From Betaproteobacteria bacterium (GTDB lineage: Bacteria; Pseudomonadota; Gammaproteobacteria; Burkholderiales; Usitatibacteraceae): DNA of 64,000 nt. This document shows, piece by piece, positions 48,135 through 60,013 of this stretch (positions within the stretch are counted from its first letter, which is position 1; every line of letters begins with the position of its first letter). The notes under the pieces are model-generated. The model was not told the DNA's origin and did not search any database. It saw only the letters and a list, made by a program, of their open reading frames with translations. The stretch lies in NCBI GenBank assembly GCA_016708825.1, contig JADJEZ010000006.1, positions 186,001-250,000 on the forward strand, written 5' to 3'. A program made the translations under genes and the position numbers.

Positions 48135-49295
48135 TTGGCGCGCCGGCTCTGGCTCGTCTTCGCGCAGGCCGTCACGGCCACGCTGGCTGCGATATTCGTC
48201 GTGAGCCTCGTGAAGCCCGACTGGTCGCCGTGGCGGGCGAGCCAGGTGGTGGAGATCCGCGAATCCTCTTCAGCGCCCGCGGCCAGTGCTGCCATTCCGG
48301 GCCGGCCGGTATCGTTCAGCGACGCGGCGCGCAAGGCCGTCGCCTCGGTCGTGAACATCTCCGCGACGAAGCAGGTCAGGCGCCGCAGCCCCTTGCTCGA
48401 GGACCCGCTCCTGCGCCGCTTTTTCGGGGAGCGGTTCAACATCCCGGAAACGCAACTCTCGCTCGGCTCGGGCGTCATCGTGAGCCGTGAAGGCTTCGTG
48501 CTCACGAACTCTCACGTCGTGGAAGGCGTGACGGAAATCCAGGTCACCCTGAACGACGGGCGAACGGTGCCGGGCAAGATCGCCGGATCGGACCCGGAAA
48601 CGGATCTGGCGGTGATACGCATCTCCGCCACGGGGTTGACTCCCATCACCTTCGGTCAATCCGACCAGCTCCGCGTGGGCGATGTGGTGCTTGCGATAGG
48701 CGACCCGTTCAGCGTGGGCCAGACGGTGACCATGGGCATCGTGAGCGCTCTCGGCCGCGACATCGGGCCATCGAACCCCTTCGGCAGCTTCATCCAGACC
48801 GACGCCGCGATCAACCCCGGCAATTCCGGCGGCGCCCTGGTGGACACGAGCGGCAATCTCGTCGGCATCAATTCCCTCATCTACTCGAGGTCGGGTGGCT
48901 ACCAGGGCATCGGATTCGCCATTCCGGTGGGACTGGCCAGGAAGATCATGGAGCAGATCATCGAGACGGGCTCCGTGACGCGCGGCTGGTTCGGCGTGGA
49001 GGTTGCCAATATCACGCCTGAGCTCGCGGAGTCCCTTGGGCTTCCCGGCACGCGCGGCGCGATCGTCGGCGGCATCGAGCGCGGCAGCCCGGCCGACCGG
49101 GCAGGCATTCGCCTGGGAGACGTGATCGTGGCAGTAGACGACCGCGTGGTCACCGATCTCACTGCAACCCTCAATGCGATCGCCGACGTCCCGCCCGGAA
49201 AGACGGTCCTGGTGAAGCTGGTGCGCAAGGACCGGGAGGTGAACCTGTCCGTCACCGTCGGACGTCGCAAGCCCCGTCCGGCGGAAGGGGAGTAG
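48135..49295 (+). CDS. HtrA/DegS-like periplasmic serine protease, one PDZ domain
   Basis: This 386-residue S1C protease uses a TTG start with AGG 5 nt upstream, giving an N-terminal signal anchor (LWLVFAQAVTATLAAIFVVS). The catalytic triad is visible: His in TNSHVVEGV (about 130), Asp in DPETDLAVIRI (about 160) and Ser in NPGNSGGALV (about 233). A single PDZ domain follows (RGWFGVEVANITPELAESLG to LVKLVRKDREVNL). One PDZ and the membrane anchor resemble DegS more than DegP. Its stop lies five nucleotides from the convergent tatC stop. Confidence 0.93.
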   Translation: MARRLWLVFAQAVTATLAAIFVVSLVKPDWSPWRASQVVEIRESSSAPAASAAIPGRPVSFSDAARKAVASVVNISATKQVRRRSPLLEDPLLRRFFGERFNIPETQLSLGSGVIVSREGFVLTNSHVVEGVTEIQVTLNDGRTVPGKIAGSDPETDLAVIRISATGLTPITFGQSDQLRVGDVVLAIGDPFSVGQTVTMGIVSALGRDIGPSNPFGSFIQTDAAINPGNSGGALVDTSGNLVGINSLIYSRSGGYQGIGFAIPVGLARKIMEQIIETGSVTRGWFGVEVANITPELAESLGLPGTRGAIVGGIERGSPADRAGIRLGDVIVAVDDRVVTDLTATLNAIADVPPGKTVLVKLVRKDREVNLSVTVGRRKPRPAEGE

Positions 49296-49300
49296 GCGCG

Positions 49301-50050
49301 CTACGGCGCGGCCCCGGCATCGACCGGGGGCTTGCGCTTCTCGACGAACCGCGCCACGAATATTCCCACCTCGTAGAGCAGGCACAGCGGAACGGCGAGC
49401 ATGAGCTGGGATATTACGTCGGGGGGCGTCACGATCGCCGCCACCACGAACGCGCCGACGATCACGAACGACCGGATCTCGCGCAGCTTCTCGACGGAAA
49501 TCATGCCCGTCATCACGAGAACCACCACCACGACGGGCACCTCGAAGGTCACGCCGAACGCGATGAACATCCCGAGGACGAAGTTGAAGTAGGCCTCGAT
49601 GTCCGGGGCCACCGTGATCGACTTCGGTGCGAACTGCGCGATGAAACTGAAAACCGTCTGGAACACGACGAAGTAGCAGAACGCCATGCCGAGGAAAAAG
49701 AGAAGGGTGCTCGACACGATCAGCGGAATGACCAGCTTCTTCTCGTGGGCATAGAGCCCCGGCGCCACGAATGCCCAGGCCTGGTAGAGGACGTAGGGAA
49801 GCGCGATGAGGAACGACACCATCATCGCGATCTTCATGGGGATGAAGAACGGCGTGATGACGCCCGTGGCGATCATCTTCGAGCCCTGCGGAAGCGTGCG
49901 CATCATCGGCATCGCGAGCAGGTCGTAGAGTTCGGCGGCGAAGAAGAACGTCGGCACGAAGACGATGGCGAGCGCGAGCAGGGAGCGCACCAGCCGGTCC
50001 CGCAGCTCGAACAGGTGCGCGAGAAATGTCTCCTGGGGGGCTTCCGTCAT
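49301..50050 (-). CDS. tatC: Sec-independent translocase subunit TatC
   Basis: This 249-residue protein has six transmembrane segments. It begins MTEAPQETFLAHLFELRDRL and has the conserved FVAPGLYAHEKK (Glu important for signal-peptide binding) and the later FGVTFEVPVVVVVLVMTGMIS region. TatC is the twin-arginine signal receptor. Its ATG overlaps the tatB stop (ATGA). Confidence 0.98.
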   Translation of the reverse strand: MTEAPQETFLAHLFELRDRLVRSLLALAIVFVPTFFFAAELYDLLAMPMMRTLPQGSKMIATGVITPFFIPMKIAMMVSFLIALPYVLYQAWAFVAPGLYAHEKKLVIPLIVSSTLLFFLGMAFCYFVVFQTVFSFIAQFAPKSITVAPDIEAYFNFVLGMFIAFGVTFEVPVVVVVLVMTGMISVEKLREIRSFVIVGAFVVAAIVTPPDVISQLMLAVPLCLLYEVGIFVARFVEKRKPPVDAGAAP

Positions 50051-50505
50051 GCCGTGCCCGACTTGGGCTGCGCAGCGGGCTCGTCGATGCCGAGTTCCAG
50101 CTGGGGTGACGGAGCCGGCGGCCCTGCTACTTCCGGCGCTCCGGGCGAACCGGGTGCGGGCTGGTCCTTGTCCGCGGCTGCGATCGACGGGGCATCACCG
50201 CCGGAATGCAGTTGCCGGTCGATGTCATCCTGGACCTTGCGGATGTCGCTTTCCGTCTCCTGGACCTGCGTCTCGATGTCGCGCTGGAATTCGCGTGCCG
50301 CTCCCTCGAACTCCGTCTTCACCTTGGAGAGTTCCGAGAGCTCCATCTCGCGGTTGATGTCGGCCTTCACCTGGGTGGCGTAACGCTGCATCCGGCCGAA
50401 GAGGTGCCCCATGGTGCGGGCGACCTTCGGCAGGCGTTCGGGGCCGATGACGACGAGCGCCACCACCCCGATCAGCAGCAGCTCGGAGAACGCGATGTCG
50501 AACAT
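50047..50505 (-). CDS. tatB: Sec-independent translocase subunit TatB
   Basis: This 152-residue protein begins MFDIAFSELLLIGVVALVVI with GPERLPKVARTMGHLFGR. The N-terminal transmembrane helix, Gly-Pro hinge and amphipathic helix are typical. A Pro/Ala-rich, acidic C-terminal tail extends beyond the core. It works with TatC in the receptor complex. Confidence 0.97.
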   Translation of the reverse strand: MFDIAFSELLLIGVVALVVIGPERLPKVARTMGHLFGRMQRYATQVKADINREMELSELSKVKTEFEGAAREFQRDIETQVQETESDIRKVQDDIDRQLHSGGDAPSIAAADKDQPAPGSPGAPEVAGPPAPSPQLELGIDEPAAQPKSGTA

Positions 50506-50542
50506 GTTGGCGGCCGGCGCGGCTTGTCCGCTGCCCGCGCGA

Positions 50543-50761
50543 TCAGCTCTTTTGCTTGTCCTTGACTTCGCCCTCGAGCGTCGCGCCCGTTGCAGCGATT
50601 TCCCCGGAAGGCTTCTTCTCTTCCTCGCCCTTCATGCCGTCCTTGAATCCCCGGACGGCGCCCCCCAGGTCGCTGCCGATGTTGCGCAGCTTCTTCGTGC
50701 CGAAGACGAGCAGCACGATCACGAGGACGACCAACCAGTGCCATATGCTGAATGAACCCAT
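50543..50761 (-). CDS. tatA: Sec-independent translocase subunit TatA
   Basis: This 72-residue protein begins [20 protein letters not shown] with [20 protein letters not shown]. It has one transmembrane helix, the FGTKKL hinge and an amphipathic helix that builds the pore. It is the first gene of tatABC, 21 nt after the HIT gene. Confidence 0.98.
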   Translation of the reverse strand: MGSFSIWHWLVVLVIVLLVFGTKKLRNIGSDLGGAVRGFKDGMKGEEEKKPSGEIAATGATLEGEVKDKQKS

Positions 50762-50782
50762 GGAACGCTCCTTGCGGCGGCG

Positions 50783-51139
50783 CTATTCCGCCGCGATCAT
50801 GCGGGGAAGGCGATCAGGGCCGCCTACGATGTGGATATGCAAATGATACACGTCCTGTCGCCCGACCCTGCCCGTGTTCACGATGGTACGAAAGCCGTCG
50901 GTCGCTCCCTGCTCGCGCGCAAGGCGTCCGGCCATCGCGAGCATCCTGCCCAGCACCGGGGCGTGCTCGGGCCCGCAGTCGGCCAGCGAGTCTACGTGAT
51001 CCTTGGGCACGACGAGGAGGTGGACCGGGGCGGCTGGCTGTATGTCGTGAAAGGCGTAGATCTCGTCGTCCTCGTAGACCTTTCGGGACGGTATCTCGCC
51101 TGCGGCGATCTTGCAGAAGATGCAGTCGTCCTTCCTCAT
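50783..51139 (-). CDS. HIT family nucleotide-binding protein (HinT-like)
   Basis: This 118-residue histidine-triad hydrolase begins [20 protein letters not shown]. The catalytic H-x-H-x-H triad is HLHIHIVGG (about 97-105). HinT-type enzymes cleave AMP-lysine or other nucleoside phosphoramidates. It lies between hisE and tatA, a conserved betaproteobacterial placement. The ATG overlaps the hisE stop (ATGA). Confidence 0.96.
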   Translation of the reverse strand: MRKDDCIFCKIAAGEIPSRKVYEDDEIYAFHDIQPAAPVHLLVVPKDHVDSLADCGPEHAPVLGRMLAMAGRLAREQGATDGFRTIVNTGRVGRQDVYHLHIHIVGGPDRLPRMIAAE

Positions 51140-51456
51140 CGCGAATCCTTTCTGGATGCCTTCTCCTCGATGCCCGATCGCCCTTCGCGGCGCTCGAGCT
51201 CCGCGAGGACTTCCGCGACCGGAATGCCCTGCCGCACCAGCAGCACGAGGCAGTGAAACCAGAGGTCCGCCGTCTCGTGGACGATGCTCGCCCTTTCCCC
51301 GGACTTCGCGGCTATGACGGTTTCCGTCGCCTCCTCGCCGATCTTCTTGAGGATGGCATCGAGCCCCTTCGCATTGAGTTTTGCGACATACGAGGCACCG
51401 GGATCCGCGCCCTGGCGCGCCGCGATCGCCGCTTCGAGACGCTCGAGAATCGTCAC
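51136..51456 (-). CDS. hisE: Phosphoribosyl-ATP pyrophosphatase
   Basis: This 106-residue MazG-like enzyme performs step 2 of histidine synthesis. It has the conserved [16 protein letters not shown] and [13 protein letters not shown] motifs. The GTG start ([10 protein letters not shown]) is supported by a GGGAGGGAAG Shine-Dalgarno 5 nt upstream. It is separate from hisI, which ends one nucleotide before this start. Confidence 0.96.
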   Translation of the reverse strand: MTILERLEAAIAARQGADPGASYVAKLNAKGLDAILKKIGEEATETVIAAKSGERASIVHETADLWFHCLVLLVRQGIPVAEVLAELERREGRSGIEEKASRKDSR

Positions 51457-51457
51457 G

Positions 51458-51856
51458 TCAGCTTCCCTCCCGATCGGTCCCGGTGCTGCCGGGCACGGGG
51501 TCGGTGCAGCGCCACCGGGGCGAACCACTCCCCGCATCCAGGAGATTGAAGAAGCAGCGCCTCCTGCCCGTGTGACAGGCGATCCCGCCCGCCTGCTCGA
51601 CCCGCAGCAGCACCGAGTCAGCGTCACAGTCCAGGCGAATCTCGACGATCCGCTGCAGGTGCCCCGAGGTCTCGCCCTTGCGCCAGAGCTTCGCCCGGGA
51701 CCGCGACCAGTACACGGCCTCGCCCGTGGCCACGGTCAGGGCCAGGGATTCCCGGCTCATCCAGGCGAGCATGAGGACCTCGCCCGACGCCGCGTCCTGC
51801 GCCACGGCGGGCACGAGGCCGTCGGCATTCCAGGCGATCGCGTCGAGATAGTCCAC
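51458..51856 (-). CDS. hisI: Phosphoribosyl-AMP cyclohydrolase
   Basis: This 132-residue zinc enzyme opens the adenine ring in step 3 of histidine synthesis. It contains [40 protein letters not shown] and the Cys-rich ends [12 protein letters not shown] and [11 protein letters not shown]. The GTG start at 51856 gives [13 protein letters not shown]; no stronger Shine-Dalgarno identifies an alternative. Confidence 0.96.
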   Translation of the reverse strand: MDYLDAIAWNADGLVPAVAQDAASGEVLMLAWMSRESLALTVATGEAVYWSRSRAKLWRKGETSGHLQRIVEIRLDCDADSVLLRVEQAGGIACHTGRRRCFFNLLDAGSGSPRWRCTDPVPGSTGTDREGS

Positions 51857-51864
51857 GCCAGCGC

Positions 51865-52626
51865 CTAGAACCGCATTTCGATGCCGCGATCGGCCATGAA
51901 GCGCTTGGCCTGCGCCACCGAGAATTCGCCGAAATGGAAGATGGAGGCGGCGAGCACGGCGTCGGCGCCGCCGATCTCCACTCCCTGGGCGAGGTGCTCT
52001 AGCGTCCCGACACCGCCGCTGGCGATGACCGGCACCGGGACCGCCCGCGACACCGCGCGCGTGAGTTCCAAGTCGAACCCCGCCTTCGTTCCGTCGCGGT
52101 CCATGCTCGTGAGAAGGATCTCGCCGGCACCCCGTTCGGCCATGCTCACTGCCCATTGCACGGCGTCCAGCCCCGTCGGCTTGCGCCCGCCGTGCGTGTA
52201 GACCTCCCATTTGCCCGGCCCCGAGGACTTCGCGTCCACGGCGACAACGATCGCCTGCGAGCCGAAGCGCCGCGCCGCCTCCGAGACGAGCGCCGGATTG
52301 TCGACGGCGGCCGTGTTGATGCTCACCTTGTCCGCGCCGGCGTTGAGCAGCTTCCTCACGTCCTCCACCTTGCGCACTCCGCCGCCGACGGTGAGGGGGA
52401 TGAAGACCTGCTCGGCCACGCGCTCGATGACCGGCACGATCGTGTCGCGGGCATCGCTCGACGCGGTGATGTCCAGGAACGTGATCTCGTCCGCGCCGGC
52501 CTCGTCGTACCCCCGGGCTACCTCGACCGGATCCCCGGCGTCCCTGAGGCTCACGAAATTGACTCCCTTCACCACGCGGCCGGCATGGACGTCGAGACAG
52601 GGAATGATGCGTTTGGCGAGGCCCAT
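51865..52626 (-). CDS. hisF: Imidazole glycerol phosphate synthase, cyclase subunit
   Basis: This 253-residue TIM-barrel subunit begins [20 protein letters not shown]. Catalytic Asp residues lie in PCLDVHAGR and [12 protein letters not shown]. It pairs with HisH to form imidazole glycerol phosphate and AICAR. The start at 52626 was chosen for its family-typical N terminus over a longer frame with Arg-rich extension. Confidence 0.98.
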   Translation of the reverse strand: MGLAKRIIPCLDVHAGRVVKGVNFVSLRDAGDPVEVARGYDEAGADEITFLDITASSDARDTIVPVIERVAEQVFIPLTVGGGVRKVEDVRKLLNAGADKVSINTAAVDNPALVSEAARRFGSQAIVVAVDAKSSGPGKWEVYTHGGRKPTGLDAVQWAVSMAERGAGEILLTSMDRDGTKAGFDLELTRAVSRAVPVPVIASGGVGTLEHLAQGVEIGGADAVLAASIFHFGEFSVAQAKRFMADRGIEMRF

Positions 52627-52672
52627 GGTCCGCTGGAGATCGATTGCCTGCGTGCCGGCGTCGAGTCGCCGG

Positions 52673-53410
52673 TCAGGCTTCTTCGTCCGCCAGCTTCTGG
52701 GCGGCGGCAAAATCGAGGCGCCCCTCGTAGATGGCCCGTCCGGTGATGGCGCCGATGACGCCCTCGCCCTCCACGGCGCGCAGGCGCTTCACGTCGTCGA
52801 GGTTCGAGATGCCCCCGCTCGCGATAACCGGAATCGTGAGCGCCTGGGCGAGCTTCACCGTGGCTTCCACGTTCACGCCCTTGAGCATGCCGTCCCGGCC
52901 GATATCGGTGTGGATGACCGCCTCGACCCCGTAGCCCTGGAAACGCCTGGCGAGATCGACGACATCGTGGCCGGTCAGCTTGGACCACCCATCCGTGGCC
53001 ACCTTGCCGTCCTTCGCGTCGAGCCCGACCATGATGTGCCCGGGAAAGGCGTCGCACGCCTCGTGGAGGAAACCGGGGTTCTTCACCGCCGCCGTCCCGA
53101 TGATCACGTACGAAACGCCGTCGTCCAGGTAGCGCTCGATCGTCTCCAGGTCGCGGATGCCTCCGCCCACCTGCACGGGGATGTCCGAGTCCACCGCGGC
53201 GATGATCGCCTTGATCGCCGACTCGTTCACCGGCTTTCCCGCGAAGGCGCCGTTCAGGTCGACCACGTGGAGTCGGCGCGCGCCGAGCCCGGCCCAATGC
53301 GCGGCGGTCTTTCCGGGGTCGTCGGAAAACACGGTTGCGGTCGCCATGTCGCCCTGTTCCAGGCGTACGCAGCGGCCATCCTTGAGGTCGATCGCGGGAA
53401 TGATCAGCAT
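52673..53410 (-). CDS. hisA: ProFAR isomerase
   Basis: This 245-residue TIM-barrel isomerase begins [20 protein letters not shown]. It contains [19 protein letters not shown] and [14 protein letters not shown], holding the two catalytic Asp residues. It supplies PRFAR to HisFH. It is 22 nt downstream of the hisH stop. Confidence 0.98.
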   Translation of the reverse strand: MLIIPAIDLKDGRCVRLEQGDMATATVFSDDPGKTAAHWAGLGARRLHVVDLNGAFAGKPVNESAIKAIIAAVDSDIPVQVGGGIRDLETIERYLDDGVSYVIIGTAAVKNPGFLHEACDAFPGHIMVGLDAKDGKVATDGWSKLTGHDVVDLARRFQGYGVEAVIHTDIGRDGMLKGVNVEATVKLAQALTIPVIASGGISNLDDVKRLRAVEGEGVIGAITGRAIYEGRLDFAAAQKLADEEA

Positions 53411-53432
53411 GGGAACAGTCGGGGCCGAATCC

Positions 53433-54069
53433 TCACGGATTCCACGAAGTGAAGTTCTCGAGAAGCGTCAGCCCCGCGGTGCTGCTTTTCTCGGGATGGA
53501 ATTGCGTTGCGAAGATGTTATCCCGCTCGATGGCCGAGGTAAAGGCATGCGGATATCGCGAGAAGGCCGCGGTGAGCGCAGGATCGCGGGGCGCGCAATA
53601 GAAGCTGTGGACGAAATAGAAGCGGGCTCCGTCCGGGGATTCCCCGCCAGAGCGCGTGGGGCCGCGCCTGCCAGACCTCGTTCCAGCCCATGTGCGGGAT
53701 CTTGAATCCCGCCTCCCGGGTCTGCTCGGCGCGGGCGAACGCGAGGGTCTCGCCCGGCAGGATGGCCAGGCCCGCCGTATCGCCTTCGTCGCTGCGCTCG
53801 AAGAGCATCTGCAAGCCGATGCAAAGACCGAGAAAAGGCCGGGTCATTGCCGCCTCCCGTACCGCTTCTCCAAGGCCGCTGTCGGCGAGGCATTTCATGC
53901 AGTCGGGCATCGCGCCCTGCCCCGGGAAGACGACCCGATCGGCGACACGGATGGCGTCGGGGTCGGCAGTGATCGCTACCGACGCCTGCGGGGCGACGTG
54001 CAGGATCGCCTTCTCCACCGACCGGAGATTGCCCATGCCGTAGTCGACGATCGCGATGCGCTGTGCCAT
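53433..54069 (-). CDS. hisH: Imidazole glycerol phosphate synthase, glutamine amidotransferase subunit (one-base insertion in this sequence)
   Basis: This class I glutaminase begins [20 protein letters not shown]. The nucleophile Cys is in [18 protein letters not shown]. At 53634-53637 there are four G on the plus strand where three would keep frame. Removing one continues the protein as [34 protein letters not shown] and a stop at 53433, giving 211 residues with the catalytic His and Glu (HPEKS). As written the frame ends in a nonsense tail. This is an indel artefact, because the downstream frame is fully conserved. Confidence 0.95.
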
Positions 54070-54107
54070 GGAAGGACCGGAGCGTTGCCCCGGTCTCGAG
54101 CCGTTGC

Positions 54108-54695
54108 CTAAAGGGATCCCTTGGTCGAGGGGATGACGCCTGCCGCTCTGGGATCCGGCTCGACGGCCATGCGCAGGGCGCGGGCGAACGCCTTGAAGAT
54201 CGTCTCGCACTGGTGGTGCGAGTTGTCCCCGCGCAGGTTGTCGACATGCACGGTCGCCAGCGCATGGTTCACGAACCCCTGGAAGAACTCGCGGGTCAGG
54301 TCCACGTCGAATTCCCCCACCCGGGCCCGGGTGAAGGCCACGTGGAACTCGAGCCCGGGGCGCCCCGAGAAATCGACCACCGCCCGGGAGAGCGCCTCGT
54401 CGAGCGGAACGTAGGCGTGCCCGTACCGGCGAATTCCCTTCTTGTCGGCGAGCGCCTTCGCGACCGCCATGCCGAGCGTGATGCCGATGTCCTCCACGGT
54501 GTGGTGGGCGTCGATCTCGAGATCGCCCTTGGCCCTTACCGTGAGGTCCAGCGCCCCGTGCCGCGCGATCTGGTCGAGCATGTGGTCGAGGAACGCAATC
54601 CCCGAGGCGAGGCTCGCCTGGCCCGTGCCGTCCAGATTCACGGCGACGAAGACCTGGGTTTCCTTGGTGTCTCGCTGGATTTCCGCGGTGCGCAT
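54108..54695 (-). CDS. hisB: Imidazoleglycerol-phosphate dehydratase
   Basis: This 195-residue manganese enzyme catalyses step 6 of histidine synthesis. Metal ligands lie in [26 protein letters not shown] and [16 protein letters not shown]. It is monofunctional, without the N-terminal histidinol phosphatase domain of enterobacterial HisB, so histidinol-phosphatase must be encoded elsewhere. Confidence 0.98.
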   Translation of the reverse strand: MRTAEIQRDTKETQVFVAVNLDGTGQASLASGIAFLDHMLDQIARHGALDLTVRAKGDLEIDAHHTVEDIGITLGMAVAKALADKKGIRRYGHAYVPLDEALSRAVVDFSGRPGLEFHVAFTRARVGEFDVDLTREFFQGFVNHALATVHVDNLRGDNSHHQCETIFKAFARALRMAVEPDPRAAGVIPSTKGSL

Positions 54696-54699
54696 GGGT

Positions 54700-55770
54700 T
54701 CAGCCGATGGCCTGGGCTAGTGCCGCGAGGAGCCTCGCGTTCTCGTCGGGGGTACCGACCGTGAGCCGAAGGCAATGGTCTAGCAGGGGGTGGGAGCCGT
54801 GGAAGTTGCGCACCAATATACCACGCGCCCTGAGGCCCTCGAACGCTGCCGGTCCGTCGGGGAATCGGGCCAGGACGAAATTCGCCGCAGAGGGGAATCG
54901 CCGCACGCCGGCAAGGGTGTCCAGCCCGGATTCGAGTCGCTCGCGCTCGCGCACGATAGCGCGGGCCTGGTCCTCCAGCACTTCACGGCGCTCCAGGAGG
55001 AACTCCGCGGCGGCGGCGGAGAGCACATTCACGTTGTAGGGAAGGCGCACCTTGTCGAATTCGCCCAGCCAGTCGCGCGGCCCGACCGCCAGCCCCAGCC
55101 GGAGTCCGGCGAGCCCGAGCTTCGAGACGGTGCGAACGAGGACCAGGTTCGGGTGGCGCCCCACCTCCGAAACCAGGGAAGCCCCGCCGGAGAAGGGGTA
55201 ATAGGCCTCGTCCACCACCACGAGACCTGGCGCGGCCTCCACGATGGCGAGAACGGATTCACGCGGGAAGAGGTTGCCCGTCGGATTATTCGGGTAGGCG
55301 ATCCAGGTGAGCGCGGGACGCAGCCGCGCGATCGCCGCGAGTGTGGCCGGCAGGTCGAGCGCGAAATCGGGCGCCAGGTCGACCGCGGCGTACTTCATTC
55401 CAGCGCAGACCGCGCTGATCCGGTACATCGCGAACGAGGGTTCCAGCGAAAGCATCGTCGCGTCGGGCCGGGCGAGCGCAACCGCGATCATCTGCAGGAT
55501 CTCGTCGGAGCCATTGCCCAGGACCATCTCGAGCCCATCCGGAATCGCCATCGCCTCCCGCAGGCGCGCCTTGAGGCGCGGCGCCTGCGGGTCCGGATAT
55601 CGGTTCATCGCGACTCCCGCGAGGTGCCTCCCGAGTTCCTCGGCGACCCTCTCCGGAAGGCGATACGGGTTTTCCATCGCATCGAGCTTCACCAGGCCCG
55701 CGGCCGGCGCGACGTGATAGGCGGCGAGCGCGCCGATCTCTTCGCGCACCCAGTCCGCGGCCGCTTTCAC
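54700..55770 (-). CDS. hisC: Histidinol-phosphate aminotransferase
   Basis: This 356-residue PLP enzyme begins with a GTG start ([20 protein letters not shown]) overlapping the hisD stop (GTGA). It contains [32 protein letters not shown] and the PLP-lysine motif [15 protein letters not shown]. It converts imidazole acetol phosphate to histidinol phosphate. Confidence 0.97.
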   Translation of the reverse strand: MKAAADWVREEIGALAAYHVAPAAGLVKLDAMENPYRLPERVAEELGRHLAGVAMNRYPDPQAPRLKARLREAMAIPDGLEMVLGNGSDEILQMIAVALARPDATMLSLEPSFAMYRISAVCAGMKYAAVDLAPDFALDLPATLAAIARLRPALTWIAYPNNPTGNLFPRESVLAIVEAAPGLVVVDEAYYPFSGGASLVSEVGRHPNLVLVRTVSKLGLAGLRLGLAVGPRDWLGEFDKVRLPYNVNVLSAAAAEFLLERREVLEDQARAIVRERERLESGLDTLAGVRRFPSAANFVLARFPDGPAAFEGLRARGILVRNFHGSHPLLDHCLRLTVGTPDENARLLAALAQAIG

Positions 55771-57066
55771 GCCGGATCCTCCCCCCGAAGCTCCGCGCTG
55801 CGCGCGTGGGCCTCCAAACCCTCGGCCCTGGCGAGCGTCTTCGCCGTGGCGCCGAGCCGGACAGCCGCATCGCGGGAGACGCGTATGAGGCTCGAGCGCT
55901 TCTGGAAGTCGTAGACGCCCAGTGGCGAGGAAAAGCGCGCCGTGCGAGAGGTTGGCAGCACGTGGTTCGGCCCCGCGCAGTAGTCGCCCAGCGATTCCGA
56001 GGCGAAGTGGCCGAGGAAGATGGCGCCGGCGTGGCGGATCTTCGGCAGGAGCGGGTCCGGATTGGCTACCGCCAGCTCCAGGTGCTCCGGCGCGATCCGG
56101 TTGGCGATGGCGCAGGCCTCGTCGAGGTCGCGCACGACGACGAGGGCGCCACGGCCGGCGAGAGAGGCCTCGATGATGGCGCGTCGCGGCATGGACGCGA
56201 TCCGCTTGCGCATGGACTCGAGGACGCGATCGGCGAACGCCGCATCCGGCGTGAGAAGGATGGACTGCGCGATCTCGTCGTGCTCGGCCTGCGAAAAGAG
56301 GTCCATCGCCACCCACTCGGGGTTGGCCGTCGCGTCGGCGACGACCAGGATTTCCGAAGGCCCGGCCACCATGTCGATGCCCACGCGGCCGAACACGCGC
56401 CGTTTCGCCGCCGCCACGTAGGCATTGCCGGGTCCCACGATCTTGTCGACGGCCGGGACCGAGCGCGTTCCATAGGCCAGCGCCCCGACCGCCTGGGCGC
56501 CCCCCACGCGGAAGACCCGGTCGACCCCGGCGAGCGAGGCGGCCGCCAGCACGTGGTCGTTCGCCTTTCCGTCGGGCGTCGGCACCACCAGCACCAGCTC
56601 CGCGACTCCAGCCACTTTCGCCGCCACGGCATTCATCAGCACGGACGAGGGATAGGCAGCCTTTCCGCCGGGCACGTAGAGTCCGACACGATCCAGCGGC
56701 GTGACCTGCTGGCCGAGCATCGTGCCGTCGCCGTCCTCGATCCGCCAGCTTTGCAGGTGCTGGTGCTCGTGAAAGGCGCGGATGCGCTCGGCTGCCGATT
56801 CCAGCGCCGAACGCTCCTCCCGGCCTATGCGCCCCAGCGCGTCCCGGCAAGCTTGTGGAGGCACCTCGAGTTCGGCGGGCGAAGCGGGCGACCATCGGTC
56901 GAATCGCCGGGTGAACTCGACGAGCGCCTCGTCCCCACGTCGCTGCACCTCGCGCAGGATGTCGGCCACGACGCGGTCGACGCTTTCGTCCTGGGCCCCC
57001 TCGAAGGCGAGGAGCGCGGCCAGTTCGGCCTCGAAGCCGGGATCGCGACTCGACAGGCGGCGCGGC

Positions 57067-57074
<8 letters not shown>
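55767..57074 (-). CDS. hisD: Histidinol dehydrogenase
   Basis: This 435-residue zinc enzyme oxidises histidinol to histidine in two steps. It contains [37 protein letters not shown] and [20 protein letters not shown], with the catalytic [14 protein letters not shown] region and the later [10 protein letters not shown]. It overlaps the end of hisG by 8 nt. Confidence 0.98.
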
Positions 57075-59247
<2,173 letters not shown>

Positions 59248-59254
59248 GGCGGCC

Positions 59255-60013
59255 TCAGTGCCTCAGTTTGTATCCGGATCGCAGCAGGCGAAGGGTGAGC
59301 CATGATAGGGCACAGAACGCGGCGCTCGCAATCGCGAGGCTCACCCACGGAGAGACGTCGGCCTTGCCGAAGAAGGCGTAGCGGAAGCCGTCGATCGCGT
59401 AGAAGAACGGATTCAAGTGCGACGCCGCCTGCCAGAACGGGGGAAGGGAGTCGACCGAGTAGAAAACGCCCGCCAGGAATGTGAGCGGGAGAATGAAGAA
59501 ATTCTGGAAGGCGGCGAGTTGGTCGAACTTCTCGGCCCAGATCCCCGCGATGATGCCGAGCGCGCCGAGGATCCCCACGCCGGTCAGCGTGAAGGCGAAA
59601 AGCCAGAGCAGATTGGGAAAGGGCATGGGCACGAGCCAGGCGACCGCGATGACCACTCCCGCGCCGACCACCACGGCGCGCACCACCGCAGCAAGCAGGT
59701 AGGCGGCGAACAGGTCCCCGGGAGTAAGTGGTGCCAGGAGGATGAAGACGATGTTCCCGGTGATCTTCGACTGGATGAGGGAGGACGAGGCGTTCGCGAA
59801 GGCGTTCTGGAGCATCGACATCATTGCGAGGCCGGGCACGAGGAACTGGGCGTAGGGCACGCCGGGATAGGCCTCCACGCGGCCGGAAAGCGCGTGGGAG
59901 AAGATCACGAGGAAGAGGAGCGCCGAGAGGACCGGCGCCGCCACGGTCTGGAAGCTCACCTTCCAGAAGCGCATCACCTCCTTCACGAAGAGCGCACGGA
60001 AGCCGAGGGTCAT
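59255..60013 (-). CDS. ABC-2 type exporter permease
   Basis: This 252-residue membrane protein has six hydrophobic segments. The start at 60013 gives MTLGFRALFVKEVMRFWKVS, and the ATG overlaps the ATPase stop (ATGA). It contains NPFFYAIDGFRYAFFGKADV near the C terminus, typical of the YadH/NodJ-like ABC-2 group. The substrate is unknown. It forms a two-gene exporter with the adjacent ATPase, in the mla cluster. Confidence 0.92.
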   Translation of the reverse strand: MTLGFRALFVKEVMRFWKVSFQTVAAPVLSALLFLVIFSHALSGRVEAYPGVPYAQFLVPGLAMMSMLQNAFANASSSLIQSKITGNIVFILLAPLTPGDLFAAYLLAAVVRAVVVGAGVVIAVAWLVPMPFPNLLWLFAFTLTGVGILGALGIIAGIWAEKFDQLAAFQNFFILPLTFLAGVFYSVDSLPPFWQAASHLNPFFYAIDGFRYAFFGKADVSPWVSLAIASAAFCALSWLTLRLLRSGYKLRH

